A DNA stretch of 64,000 nucleotides from Yoonia sp. (GTDB taxonomy: Bacteria > Pseudomonadota > Alphaproteobacteria > Rhodobacterales > Rhodobacteraceae), in contig NZ_JAFMHJ010000009.1 of assembly GCF_017854565.1 (NCBI RefSeq), positions 23,970 to 87,969 on the forward strand, read 5' to 3'. Every line of letters starts with the position of its first letter. The first letter of the stretch is position 1. Below are positions 26,343-34,952 of this stretch, in pieces. The position numbers and the translations under genes are program-made. The notes under the pieces were generated by a model. That model was not told the origin of the DNA, did no database searches, and saw only the letters and a program-made list of their open reading frames with translations.

Positions 26343-27509
26343 ATGCGCCTTCTTGCCGTTGCCCTGACCGTTTTTGCCGGCACCGCCAGCGCACAAACCT
26401 GCGGCGGCTCCGTCAGCAGCTTCATTGACGGCATAAAGGCCGAGGCCCGCGCAAACCGCATCCCCGCAGCAACCGCCGACCAGTTCTTCCAAGGGGCTGC
26501 AATCGACGAAAACGTCATACGCGCCGACCGCGCCCAAGGCGTCTTTCAAAAGGATTTCATCAGCTTTTCCCGCGCGCTCATCAGCCAGAACCGGATCGAC
26601 AACGGGCGGATATATAGCCAACGCTACGACAGCACGTTCAAGGCCATAAAGGCACGCTTTGGCATCCCGCGCGGCGTCCTTCTGGCCTTTTGGGCGTTCG
26701 AAACCGATTACGGTCAGGTTCAGGGCAACTTCAACACCCGCAACGCGCTGCTGACGCTGGCCCATGACTGCCGTCGAGCAGAGCTGTTTCGCCCGCAACT
26801 CGTTGCCGCGATTGAGCTTTTTCGCCGCGGCGGCATGGACCCAGCCACCACGACAGGGGCATGGGCGGGTGAAATCGGACAGGTGCAAATGCTGCCCCTC
26901 GACATCATCGCACATGGCATGGATGGCGATGGCGACGGTCATGTGACGCTCAAGACCTCCGCCCCCGATGCGCTGATGTCAGGCGCGAATGTGCTGTCCT
27001 CGCTTGGCTGGCGCCCCAATGAACCCTGGCTGCAGGAAATCACCGTACCCGCCAATCTGGACTGGTCCCAAACCGGCCTGAACCACAAGGCCCGCGTGCG
27101 CGACTGGGCCGCCATCGGCGTGGCCGCCCGCCAAGGTGCGCTTGGCCCATCCGACCTGCCCGCGTCCATCCTGCTACCGATGGGCCGCGACGGCCCGGCG
27201 TTCCTCGCCTACCCCAATTTCGACGTCTATTTCAAATGGAACAAAAGCTTCGTCTACGTCACGACCGCCGCCTATTTCGCAAACCGATTACAAGGCGCTG
27301 CGGCCTATGATGCAGGCACCCCAAGCACGCCTTTGACCGGCCCGCAAATGCAACAATTGCAACAAAAACTGACTGATCGCGGCCATGACGTGGGTGGCAT
27401 TGATGGAATCCTCGGCGCCCGGACCCGCCAAGCCGTCCAAGCCGAACAATCGCGCCTCGGCCTGCCCGCAGACGCATGGCCGACGGTTGACCTCATCAAC
27501 AGGCTCTGA
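26343..27509 (+). CDS. Lytic murein transglycosylase, MltB type with peptidoglycan-binding domain
   Basis: A 388-residue exported enzyme that cleaves the glycan chain of murein. It has a signal peptide (MRLLAVALTVFAGTASAQ), the MltB/SLT_2 domain from about residue 25 to 310 with the catalytic Glu in LLAFWAFETDYG, and GEIGQVQMLP. A C-terminal peptidoglycan-binding repeat (QLQQKLTDRGHDVGGIDGILG, then TRQAVQ) spans about residues 335-388. CGGAGAG precedes the ATG at 26343; an upstream ATG would destroy the signal peptide. Confidence 0.93.
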   Translation: MRLLAVALTVFAGTASAQTCGGSVSSFIDGIKAEARANRIPAATADQFFQGAAIDENVIRADRAQGVFQKDFISFSRALISQNRIDNGRIYSQRYDSTFKAIKARFGIPRGVLLAFWAFETDYGQVQGNFNTRNALLTLAHDCRRAELFRPQLVAAIELFRRGGMDPATTTGAWAGEIGQVQMLPLDIIAHGMDGDGDGHVTLKTSAPDALMSGANVLSSLGWRPNEPWLQEITVPANLDWSQTGLNHKARVRDWAAIGVAARQGALGPSDLPASILLPMGRDGPAFLAYPNFDVYFKWNKSFVYVTTAAYFANRLQGAAAYDAGTPSTPLTGPQMQQLQQKLTDRGHDVGGIDGILGARTRQAVQAEQSRLGLPADAWPTVDLINRL

Positions 27510-27543
27510 TCGCTTGCAGATTGTAATTCTCTTTCAAAACAAC

Positions 27544-27575
27544 TTCTTCCGAGCGCAAATATCCCCGCCGGAGGC
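27544..27575. repeat. Dispersed element between transglycosylase and smc
   Basis: Plus-strand TTCTTCCGAGCGCAAATATC then CCCGCCGGAGGC. It lies 34 bases after the transglycosylase stop and 12 bases past the convergent smc stop. Nearly identical to the copy inside cobN (36411-36442). On the minus strand it reads CTCC-ggcG-GGGA followed by TATTTG, so it may act as a weak terminator for smc. Confidence 0.7.
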
Positions 27576-27587
27576 ACAAAAGCCAGA

Positions 27588-30500
27588 TCAGGCCACCATC
27601 GCAGCCGCTTTTTTCAGATCCACCGACACCAGCTGCGACACCCCCTGCTCTCCCATCGTCACCCCAAATAACCGGTCCATCCGGCTCATCGTCACCGCAT
27701 GGTGCGTGATGATCAGGAACCGCGTTTCGGTCCGCCGTGTCATCTCATCCAGCAGGTCACAAAAGCGCGTGACGTTGGCGTCGTCCAAGGGCGCATCAAC
27801 CTCGTCCAGCACACAGATCGGTGCCGGGTTCGCCAGAAAAACGGCAAAGATCAACGCCAGGGCCGTCAGCGTCTGCTCGCCCCCCGACAACAAGGACAGC
27901 GTGCTGAGTTTCTTGCCCGGCGGCTGACACATGATCTCCAGACCCGCCTCGAGAGGGTCATCGGATTCGACCAAAACCAGCTTTGCCTCACCGCCGCCAA
28001 ACAGATGCGTAAACAGCAATCCGAAATTGTCGTTCACTTGCTCGAACGCGGTCAACAGCCGCTCGCGGCCTTCTTTGTTCAGGCTTGCAATACCACTGCG
28101 CAACGCCGCGATTGCCGCCTCCAGGTCAACCTTCTCAGACACCAGATTGTCATGCTCGACCCGCACGTCCTTGGCGTCTTCTTCGGCCCGCAGGTTCACA
28201 GCACCCAGCGCGTCACGCTGGCGCTTCAACGCGTTCACCTGCCCCTCGACCACATCAGACGCGGGCATCTTGTCAACCTCGACATCCAGCGTTTCCAACA
28301 ACTTATCTGGGGTGACCTCTTGCGCTTCCATGATCCGTTCGGCCGCATAGGCGACGGTTTCGCGTGCTGCATCCGACCGCGCCTCAGACCGCGCACGCGC
28401 CTCACGCGCTTCAGAGGCAAGACGCTCCGCGTCACGCTCCAGATGTCCGGCATCGCGCAATGTCGTATCCGCCGCCGCCAGCTTGTCCGCAGCCGCCATA
28501 CGGCGCGTTTCAGCCTCGTCGATCGCATCTGCCAACTCGGAACGCTTGGCCGCTATCTCCTCGGGCGCGGCGGTCGCTTCGACCAGTTCCACCTCCGAAC
28601 TCGCCTTGCGATCAGCCAATTCCGCCGTGCGTTTATTGGCTGTTTCCAAACGGTGTTTCCAGCCGCTCACCTCTTGCGTAATCTGCTGCGACCGCTTCAG
28701 CCGCGCTTCACCCTCGCGGCGCACTTCGTCATGGGCCGACCTGCGGGACATCATGGTGATCCGCGCCGCCTCGACTGTCATCTTGACGTCGTCAACCGCC
28801 GCCCGCGCCGTTTCCAAATCGCCCAAATCGTGCGCTGCCGCTTCGGCCTCGGACAGTGCCCCGCGGGCATTCATCGCCTCTTCTTCGTGCCGCTTCAGCG
28901 CAAGGCCCAGACTTTCCTGTCGGCCTTCAGACAGGTTGCGATCCGCCTCGGCCCGGCTGGCCGCCCTGTTCGCCTCTCCGACCATCCGGTCCGCATCACG
29001 ACGCGCGTGCCGCGCAGCCTGATCCGCCTCAGTCTGCGCTTGCAAACGTGCTGTCAGCACGTCATGAGTCGCCGCCGCCCCTTCTGCCGTGGCCGATGCG
29101 GCATCAAGATCGCGCTTCAGCTCCGTCAACCGGTTCAACTGCTGCAGCCGCAATGCCGCCGCCGAAGGCGCATCCTCAGCGCCTGCGCGGAACCCGTCCC
29201 AACGCCACAAATCACCTGCGACCGACACCAGCCGCTGCCCCGGTTTCAGGTCCGCCTGCAGGCGCGCGCCATCCACCGCATCGACAACGCCGACCTGACT
29301 GGTCCGGCGTGTCAAGACGTCGGGCACAGTGACATAATCGGTTAGCGCCTTGACGCCATCGGGCAAAGCCTGCGGCGCGGCATATCCCGGCAACAGCGCC
29401 CAGCCTGATTTTCCGCTCGCTTCAACCACCGGCGCACGCAGATCATCAGCCAAAGCCGCCCCCAGCGCCTTTTCGAATCCGCCCTGCACGCGCAACAGGT
29501 CAAGAACCTGGCCACCATCACCCGCATCGCGCGCAACAAGCTTGGTCAATGCCGCAACCTCGGCACGCAATGCATTCGCCTCGCCCTCAGCCGCAGAGCG
29601 CAGCGCGCGCGCATCACTCTCGTGGCTTTGCGTCTCGGCCCGTGCAGCCTCGGCAGCCGACAGCGCGGCATCCGCAGCCTCGGCTGCCGCAACAGCCGTC
29701 TTTTCCGCCGCCCCGGCAGATGCAAAATCCGCCTCTGCTTTGGCAAGGGCCGCAGCTGCGGCCTGCATCGCAACCTTGGCGCGCGCCGCTTCACTTTCGC
29801 TCTTGGCCAAGGTGGTGCGATTATCGTCCAACAGCCGTTGCGCTGATTGGTGACGAGCCGCCAGCCGCGCCACATCTTCGGTCAGTTGTGACAAAGCAGA
29901 TTCGCGTTCCTGCAACACACCACCCGCCTCGCGGGCTGCAACCTGCGCCGCCTCTAATCGCTGATCATGCCCCTCACCTGCCTTGGCAATCTCGCGGGCT
30001 TCCCAATCCAGCCGCTCGATCGTCTCGCCAGCGTCTTTGTTCAGCCCGGTTTCACGCTCCATATCGCGGGTCAACTGGTCAATGCGCGCCCGCAGCGTCG
30101 CAATTGTCGCCAATGCACGGGCTTCTTGATCTTTCAATGTATCGCGCTGAACCTGCAGACGCTGCAAAACAGCCGCTGCAATCGCCTCTTCTTCGCGCAG
30201 CGACGGCAGCGCATCCTCTGCCACAGTCCGCGCCTTGGCCGCTTCACGCGCCGCCTTTTCAGCCTGTGCAGCCGCCGTTGTCCGCTCGCGCAGCTGTGCA
30301 GAGGCAGCCGACATTGCCTCATCCGCCTCTTTCCAGCGCCGGAACAACAACAAACCTTCTGCACGGCGCAAATTCTCACCGATCTCGCGATAGCGCGCCG
30401 CCTGTTTGGCCTGACGGGCAAGCTGGGCCAGCTGCGCAGCCAACTGCTCGATCACATCATCAACGCGGGTCAAGTTACTCTCGGCCCCCTTCAGCTTCAA

Positions 30501-31043
30501 CTCAGCCTCATGGCGCCGCTGATAAAGACCCGAAATCCCCGCCGCTTCTTCCAGAATACGACGGCGGGATTTTGGCTTGGCATTGATCAGCTCGGAAATC
30601 ATTCCCTGCCGCACCAATGCAGGCGAATGGGCGCCGGTTGATGCATCGGCAAACAGCATCTGAACATCGCGGGCGCGGACATCCTTGACCCCTACCTTAT
30701 AGGCCGACCCGGCATCACGGGTGATCCTGCGAATAATTTCCAGCTGATCGTTATCGTTAAATGCTGCGGGCGCCAAACGCTCGCCATTGTCGATAATCAG
30801 GGACACTTCCGCAAAGTTCCGGGCCGGGCGTGTGGACGCACCGGCAAAGATCACATCCTCCATCCCGCCACCGCGCATCGCTGTCGGACGGTTTTCGCCC
30901 ATGACCCAACGCAAAGCCTCAAGCAAATTGGACTTGCCACAGCCGTTTGGCCCGACAACGCCAGTCAAACCATCCGCAATGATCAGATCGGTCGGGTCCA
31001 CAAAGCTTTTAAAGCCATTCAGTCGCAATTTGCTAAAGCGCAA
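27588..31043 (-). CDS. smc: Chromosome segregation protein SMC
   Basis: A 1151-residue SMC ATPase that compacts and separates chromosomes. The N-terminal head has Walker A GPNGCGKSN (31-39). Long coiled coils flank a hinge at about residues 480-650. The C-terminal head has signature LSGGEQ (about 1052) and Walker B ICVLDEVDAPLDD. Length fits bacterial SMC. The only good start is TTG (then RFSKLRLNGFKSFVDPTDL). Many apparent antisense frames across this gene result from its Ala/Glu-rich coiled coil. A composite repeat and the cbtB riboswitch lie in the opposite direction upstream. Confidence 0.97.
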   Translation of the reverse strand: MRFSKLRLNGFKSFVDPTDLIIADGLTGVVGPNGCGKSNLLEALRWVMGENRPTAMRGGGMEDVIFAGASTRPARNFAEVSLIIDNGERLAPAAFNDNDQLEIIRRITRDAGSAYKVGVKDVRARDVQMLFADASTGAHSPALVRQGMISELINAKPKSRRRILEEAAGISGLYQRRHEAELKLKGAESNLTRVDDVIEQLAAQLAQLARQAKQAARYREIGENLRRAEGLLLFRRWKEADEAMSAASAQLRERTTAAAQAEKAAREAAKARTVAEDALPSLREEEAIAAAVLQRLQVQRDTLKDQEARALATIATLRARIDQLTRDMERETGLNKDAGETIERLDWEAREIAKAGEGHDQRLEAAQVAAREAGGVLQERESALSQLTEDVARLAARHQSAQRLLDDNRTTLAKSESEAARAKVAMQAAAAALAKAEADFASAGAAEKTAVAAAEAADAALSAAEAARAETQSHESDARALRSAAEGEANALRAEVAALTKLVARDAGDGGQVLDLLRVQGGFEKALGAALADDLRAPVVEASGKSGWALLPGYAAPQALPDGVKALTDYVTVPDVLTRRTSQVGVVDAVDGARLQADLKPGQRLVSVAGDLWRWDGFRAGAEDAPSAAALRLQQLNRLTELKRDLDAASATAEGAAATHDVLTARLQAQTEADQAARHARRDADRMVGEANRAASRAEADRNLSEGRQESLGLALKRHEEEAMNARGALSEAEAAAHDLGDLETARAAVDDVKMTVEAARITMMSRRSAHDEVRREGEARLKRSQQITQEVSGWKHRLETANKRTAELADRKASSEVELVEATAAPEEIAAKRSELADAIDEAETRRMAAADKLAAADTTLRDAGHLERDAERLASEAREARARSEARSDAARETVAYAAERIMEAQEVTPDKLLETLDVEVDKMPASDVVEGQVNALKRQRDALGAVNLRAEEDAKDVRVEHDNLVSEKVDLEAAIAALRSGIASLNKEGRERLLTAFEQVNDNFGLLFTHLFGGGEAKLVLVESDDPLEAGLEIMCQPPGKKLSTLSLLSGGEQTLTALALIFAVFLANPAPICVLDEVDAPLDDANVTRFCDLLDEMTRRTETRFLIITHHAVTMSRMDRLFGVTMGEQGVSQLVSVDLKKAAAMVA

Positions 31044-31171
31044 GGGATTTGGCCTTCTTGATTCCTAAAGGTCCAAAACCATCGCCCCACACAAGGCAAT
31101 GAGTCAACGGCCATCCCCCCGCATGTGCCATGTTCCGCTTGCTTATCCACAAGATATTGCGACTTTTCGGC

Positions 31172-31203
31172 TTCTTATGTCCCAAAATACTCCCGCCGGA
31201 GGC
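31172..31203. repeat. Dispersed CTCCGGCGGGAG-type element upstream of smc
   Basis: Plus-strand TTCTTATGTCCCAAAATACT followed by CCCGCCGGAGGC, directly followed by the A+T-rich palindrome at 31204-31225. It is in the divergent region between smc and the cbtB riboswitch. Confidence 0.7.
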
Positions 31204-31225
31204 ATCAAATTTCTGGAAATTTGAT
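31204..31225. repeat. Second copy of the 10+2+10 A+T-rich palindrome
   Basis: ATCAAATTTC-TG-GAAATTTGAT, identical to 10099-10120. In both places it follows the TTCTTATGTCCC element with no gap. Confidence 0.75.
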
Positions 31226-31331
31226 CGCCCGTGCCAAATCATGGTGCCCCAAACCAACCTGATGAACTGTTTCCACCTTGACGCAGCACCCCGCAAAGGC
31301 GCACAACAAACTGCATGGTTCCCCAACGATG

Positions 31332-31534
31332 CCAAGCATCAGGGGATCAAATAGGAATGTGGACAGACCGATCCGAACAGGAGGTCAAATGCCACAGCCG
31401 CCCCCGCGACTGTATGCGGAGAGTGCCTTGTTAAGACGCCACTGGGTATACCTGGGAAGGCAGCAAGGTGCATCGACCCGCGAGCCAGGAGACCAGCCAT
31501 GCAAAGACACACCAACCCCGTCGGGTGTGACGGG
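31332..31534 (+). promoter_or_regulatory. Cobalamin riboswitch controlling cbtB-cbtA
   Basis: Conserved parts appear in order: GCCACAGCCGCCCCCGCGAC around 31391, CTGTATGCGG, the GCCACTGGG core at about 31438, CCTGGGAAGGC at about 31451, and the B12 box AGCCAGGAGACCAGCC at 31483-31498. This matches the known cobalamin riboswitch. After the box two competing hairpins can form: CACACC/GGTGTG (31508-31529) and CCCGTC/GACGGG (31517-31534). They stand just before the AAGGAG site of cbtB, so translational or transcriptional off-switching by B12 is likely. Boundaries are approximate. Confidence 0.92.
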
Positions 31535-31548
31535 ATAAGGAGCAAAAG

Positions 31549-31731
31549 ATGAAGACCCAGACCAAGGCGATTTACGCCGCACAAACAAAGATCAATACAA
31601 ACATTCTGTCGTTGATCGCCGTCGCGTTCATCGGGATCGGCATTATTGCCGTCGCAGGGCACGTTCAGGCAGCCACGCTGCATGACGCGGCCCATGATAT
31701 GCGCCATGCAACCGGCTTTCCCTGCCACTAA
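31549..31731 (+). CDS. cbtB: Cobalt transporter subunit CbtB
   Basis: A 60-residue single-helix membrane protein. It has the hydrophobic stretch LSLIAVAFIGIGIIAVAGHV and a His-rich C-terminus (HDAAHDMRHATGFPCH) that probably binds metal, the hallmark of CbtB. It is proposed to take up cobalt together with CbtA. AAGGAG precedes the ATG by six bases, directly after the cobalamin riboswitch, so uptake is probably shut when B12 is plentiful. cbtA starts three bases after its stop. Confidence 0.93.
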   Translation: MKTQTKAIYAAQTKINTNILSLIAVAFIGIGIIAVAGHVQAATLHDAAHDMRHATGFPCH

Positions 31732-31734
31732 GAT

Positions 31735-32406
31735 ATGTTCAGCAAAGTTTTGACCAGCGCGTTGATCGCTGGCTTTGGTGCGGGGCTGATTGCCGCAACG
31801 CTCCAACTTGCCTTTTTGCAACCTATCTTGCTGTTTGCCGAACTCTATGAGGCAGGGGTTTTGCAGCATTTCGCCACCACGCCTGCTGCGGTGGTGCCTC
31901 CGGGGTATGTTTTTGACCTGTACCGCGACGTCCTGACCGTCGTATTTACAGCGCTGATTTACGTCGGTTATGCTTTGGTTCTTTTGCCGGCCATGGCTTT
32001 CGCGCAATCGCGCGGCGCAGCGATCACGCCGCGCACCGGCCTGATCTGGGGTATCGGTGGTTTTGCGGCGGTCCAGCTCGCGCCAGCCTTCGGTCTGCCG
32101 CCAGAGCTGCCCGGCATTGCGGGCGCCGATGTCGATCTGCGCCAGATCTGGTGGGGTGCAACGGTCATCGCAACGGCAATGGGCCTGTGGCTGATCGCGT
32201 TTGGGCAAAACTGGGCCCTTTGGGGGACGGCAATCATTCTGATCGCGGCGCCACAGATTATTGGCGCACCACAACCAGACGCATTCACCGGCCCAGCCCC
32301 ACCCGAGCTGGGCGCGGAATTTGCCTCACGCGCCCTCGGTGTCGGCTTTGCGGCATGGGCCAGCTTGGGGCTGTTCACCGCAACGATCTGGGGTGCTGAC
32401 GACTAA
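31735..32406 (+). CDS. cbtA: Cobalt transporter subunit CbtA
   Basis: A 223-residue integral membrane protein with about six helices, placed right after cbtB. It begins with FSKVLTSALIAGFGAGLIAA and has the family-type GLIWGIGGFAAVQLAPAFGLPPELPG segment, which is well conserved in CbtA. Function as a cobalt permease is inferred from riboswitch control and gene pairing known for this family. The stop overlaps the next start (TAATG), so the following His-rich protein is coupled to it. Confidence 0.93.
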   Translation: MFSKVLTSALIAGFGAGLIAATLQLAFLQPILLFAELYEAGVLQHFATTPAAVVPPGYVFDLYRDVLTVVFTALIYVGYALVLLPAMAFAQSRGAAITPRTGLIWGIGGFAAVQLAPAFGLPPELPGIAGADVDLRQIWWGATVIATAMGLWLIAFGQNWALWGTAIILIAAPQIIGAPQPDAFTGPAPPELGAEFASRALGVGFAAWASLGLFTATIWGADD

Positions 32407-32858
32407 TGCGCAATTTACTAGTTTTGATCATTGGCCTGTTCTTTGGGGCCGGCATGGGCTTTGTTATCGCGGGCGGCACCGGCACCCCTGCGCATGATCA
32501 TGATCATGCTGGCCATAGCGATACGGCACATGACCATACCGCACTCGCACAATGGGCAGGCCCGCCACCGACGTTGGACATCGCACTGACCCAAGATTTA
32601 GGCCACGCGCTGAACCTGCAAATCATTACCGACGGTTTCAGCTTTGCACCTGAACAGGTGAACGGCCCGCTGACACAAGGCACAGGCCACGCACATGTCT
32701 ATATCGACGGGGTCAAATATGCACGGGCCTACGGTCCCTGGATGCATCTGGCGATGGTCCCTGCGGGCGCGACAGTCCGCGTCACCCTCAATGCAAATAA
32801 TCACAGCGTATGGGCAATAGACGGCACGCCACTGGCCGTCCAGGCAACCGCACCATGA
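32406..32858 (+). CDS. His-rich membrane-anchored periplasmic protein coupled to cbtA
   Basis: A 150-residue protein with an N-terminal anchor (LLVLIIGLFFGAGMGFVIAGG), then a His/Asp cluster (HDHDHAGHSDTAHDHT) and a beta-rich domain with GHAHVYIDGVKYARAYGPWMH and VTLNANNHSVWAIDG. The His cluster looks like a metal-binding segment, and the beta domain has a cupredoxin-like or DUF4399-like feel, though I cannot assign it. Coupled translation with cbtA under the riboswitch points to cobalt capture in the periplasm. This is inference. Confidence 0.75.
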   Translation: MRNLLVLIIGLFFGAGMGFVIAGGTGTPAHDHDHAGHSDTAHDHTALAQWAGPPPTLDIALTQDLGHALNLQIITDGFSFAPEQVNGPLTQGTGHAHVYIDGVKYARAYGPWMHLAMVPAGATVRVTLNANNHSVWAIDGTPLAVQATAP

Positions 32859-32859
32859 C

Positions 32860-33192
32860 CTACAGCGCGGGCACCCTTGACTTGAGACAAAACCGCAACC
32901 GGCCAGCCGGACGCGCATCGTCGATCCAGCCGTCAGGTGCCGCGTCATATAACCGCGTGAAGACGGCCAAATCCGCTGCATCAGCGCTGGTAACGCCCGC
33001 AAAGACATATGTCGCCTTACCCTGCGCCTGCACCGCCACGGCAACAGGCTCTGCACAGACCGACAGACAGGCATGCATCTGCAATTCCCATCCGTCTTCG
33101 GTCAGGCCCCGCATGGCGTCAGCCAGCGCGGCCCCCTGCGCGTACGCGCCAGAGACCGCACATGTTTCACATATGGTCAGCCGTTTTATCAT
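32860..33192 (-). CDS. DUF1636 metal-binding protein, second copy
   Basis: A 110-residue protein with the DUF1636 Cys layout: C7 and C10 in LTICETCAVSG, then HACLSVC. It has fewer Cys than the copy at 22859. It is convergent with the His-rich gene (one base between stops) and divergent from cobW, with 41 bases between the starts. Context suggests metal or electron handling around cobalt insertion. The start MIKRL is preferred over an ATG four codons upstream. Confidence 0.8.
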   Translation of the reverse strand: MIKRLTICETCAVSGAYAQGAALADAMRGLTEDGWELQMHACLSVCAEPVAVAVQAQGKATYVFAGVTSADAADLAVFTRLYDAAPDGWIDDARPAGRLRFCLKSRVPAL

Positions 33193-33233
33193 CGCGGCCC
33201 CCATACCCCAGCGCCCAATGATTGGAAACTAGA

Positions 33234-34298
33234 ATGACCACCAAAATTCCCGCCACCGTCGTTACCGGCTTTCTGGGTGCTGGCAAAACCACCCTCATCC
33301 GCCACATGTTGCAAAACGCCAAAGGCATGCGGATCGCCCTGATCATCAACGAATTCGGCGACCTCGGCGTCGACGGGGACCTCCTCAAAGGCTGCGGCGA
33401 TGAGGTCTGTTCAGAAGATGACATCGTGGAACTGTCAAATGGCTGCATCTGCTGCACCGTCGCCGACGATTTTATCCCGACGATGAAAGCGCTGCTGGCG
33501 CGTGAAAACAAACCTGACCACATCGTTATCGAAACCTCTGGTCTGGCCCTGCCGCAGCCGTTGGTGCGGGCATTCAACTGGCCCGGGATTTCGACGAAAG
33601 TCACCGTCGATGGCGTCATCACGGTGATCGACGGGCGTGCCGTCCATGATGGCCAGTTTGCCCATAACGTCGCCGCTGTCGATGCGCAGCGGGCACAGGA
33701 TGAAAACCTTGACCATGAAACGCCGCTGTCCGAGCTTTTTGAAGATCAGATCGCCTGCGCCGACATGATCGTGGTCAATAAAACCGACCTGCTCAGCCCG
33801 GAAGAGGCCGAAACGCTGACCGTTCGCCTGAAATCCCAGTCGCGCGATGGCGTGCAGGTCGTCAAGGCATCTATGGGCGCGTTGCCCGTCGATGTCCTGC
33901 TGGGTCAGGGCATTGGGGCCGAAGCAGACCTCGCCGCGCGGCATGAAGTCCATCACCACCACCACGATGATGATGATGATGACGGTCACCACGATCACGC
34001 GCATGAACATGGCCACGACGAATTCGAAAGCTTTATCGTCACCCGTGAAGAAGTGACCGACGCGGCGGCATTCGCCACGCAGGTTGCCGATGTGATCCGC
34101 GCCAACAATATCCTGCGGCTCAAAGGGTTTGTTGCCGTCACGGGCAAGCCCATGCGCCTGGCCCTACAGGCCGTGGGGCCGCGCGTGGACACCTATTTCG
34201 ACCGGCCGTTTGGTGCCGCCCCACGCGAAACCCGGCTGGTGGTCATCGGCGAAGCCGGGCTTGATCAGGCCGCAATCACGATGGCCCTACAGGCATGA
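33234..34298 (+). CDS. cobW: CobW, P-loop GTPase metallochaperone
   Basis: A 354-residue COG0523 protein. It carries Walker A GFLGAGKTT (12-20), the metal site GCICC (70-74), a long His/Asp stretch (about residues 236-262) and a C-terminal CobW domain. CobW is thought to deliver cobalt for cobalamin synthesis; other members deliver zinc, but the position before cobN supports CobW. The ATG at 33234 follows a GGAA seven bases away; a TTG four codons upstream is less likely. The stop overlaps a GNAT gene (ATGA). Confidence 0.95.
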   Translation: MTTKIPATVVTGFLGAGKTTLIRHMLQNAKGMRIALIINEFGDLGVDGDLLKGCGDEVCSEDDIVELSNGCICCTVADDFIPTMKALLARENKPDHIVIETSGLALPQPLVRAFNWPGISTKVTVDGVITVIDGRAVHDGQFAHNVAAVDAQRAQDENLDHETPLSELFEDQIACADMIVVNKTDLLSPEEAETLTVRLKSQSRDGVQVVKASMGALPVDVLLGQGIGAEADLAARHEVHHHHHDDDDDDGHHDHAHEHGHDEFESFIVTREEVTDAAAFATQVADVIRANNILRLKGFVAVTGKPMRLALQAVGPRVDTYFDRPFGAAPRETRLVVIGEAGLDQAAITMALQA

Positions 34299-34744
34299 TC
34301 ATCGTCGAACGGACCGACCCGCATCACCCGGGAGTCGTGGCTTTGCTCAAACAAAGCCACGCCCTGATGCAGGCGCTGTTCCCACCTGAAGACAACTATT
34401 ATCTGGAAATAAACGATCTTGTCGCACCCGAAATCCATTTCTTCGCCGCCCGCGAAGGGGATCAAATTCTCGGCACGGGTGCGCTCAAGACCTGCGGCGA
34501 CTACGGCGAGATCAAGTCCATGTTCGTGGCAGAGGATGCGCGCGGCAATGGTGTTGCCGATGCGATTCTACGCCAGATCGAAGATCAGGCCCGCAAGGAA
34601 CGCCTGTCCGCAATCAAGCTTGAAACCGGCAACACATTGTACGCGGCTCACAAGCTTTATGTGCGCCACGGTTTCACCGAATGCGGTATCTTCGGCGACT
34701 ATGCCCCGGCCAAAAGCTCAATTTTCATGGAAAAAACGCTGTGA
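34295..34744 (+). CDS. GNAT family N-acetyltransferase
   Basis: A 149-residue acetyltransferase with the acetyl-CoA motif VAEDARGNGVADAIL and the C-terminal GFTECGIFGDY. It resembles YhbS/PhnO-like small GNAT proteins. Substrate unknown. It is translationally coupled to cobW by a four-base overlap, so it may act in the same condition, but no cobalamin role is known to me. Confidence 0.85.
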   Translation: MIIVERTDPHHPGVVALLKQSHALMQALFPPEDNYYLEINDLVAPEIHFFAAREGDQILGTGALKTCGDYGEIKSMFVAEDARGNGVADAILRQIEDQARKERLSAIKLETGNTLYAAHKLYVRHGFTECGIFGDYAPAKSSIFMEKTL

Positions 34745-34746
34745 GA

Positions 34747-34905
34747 CTACTTCTTAGCCTCAGCCGCTTTTTTCATGCGCGCCAACAATTCTTCTTTGCT
34801 CGGGCGTTGACCAAACGGCTTTTTCTGCGACCCATGGGCATTATGTTCCTCATGCTTTGGTCCTTTTTTAGCCATTTTCGGTGCTCCTGCAGCTTTGTAA
34901 TCCAT
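34747..34905 (-). CDS. Small Lys-rich conserved protein (52 aa)
   Basis: A short frame reading MDYKAAGAPKMAKKGPKHEE, continuing through SQKKPFGQRPSKEELLARMK to AAEAKK. A GAGAGG about eight bases upstream supports the ATG at 34905; a second ATG ten codons later has its own GGAG. The composition (Lys, Pro and His in the first part, a helical C-terminus) is orderly and unlike chance translation. It is convergent with the GNAT gene and divergent from cobN. Function unknown. Confidence 0.6.
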   Translation of the reverse strand: MDYKAAGAPKMAKKGPKHEEHNAHGSQKKPFGQRPSKEELLARMKKAAEAKK

Positions 34906-34952
34906 GGTGTTAACCTCTCATTTGCGCACCCTTTAGCACGAGGATTTGGCTG

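Noticed and set aside
27699..29345. Long open frames on the plus strand across smc, including one of 548 codons
   Set aside because: They are antisense shadows of the Ala/Glu-rich SMC coiled coil; the translations are Arg/Gln/Leu-rich with no domain pattern, and smc is certain.
31033..31335. 100-codon minus-strand frame between smc and the riboswitch
   Set aside because: It translates the dispersed repeat and palindrome and has no ribosome-binding site; it overlaps the smc start.
33960..34020. Low-complexity CAC/GAT run as a possible microsatellite
   Set aside because: It encodes the His/Asp metal-binding stretch usual in CobW proteins.
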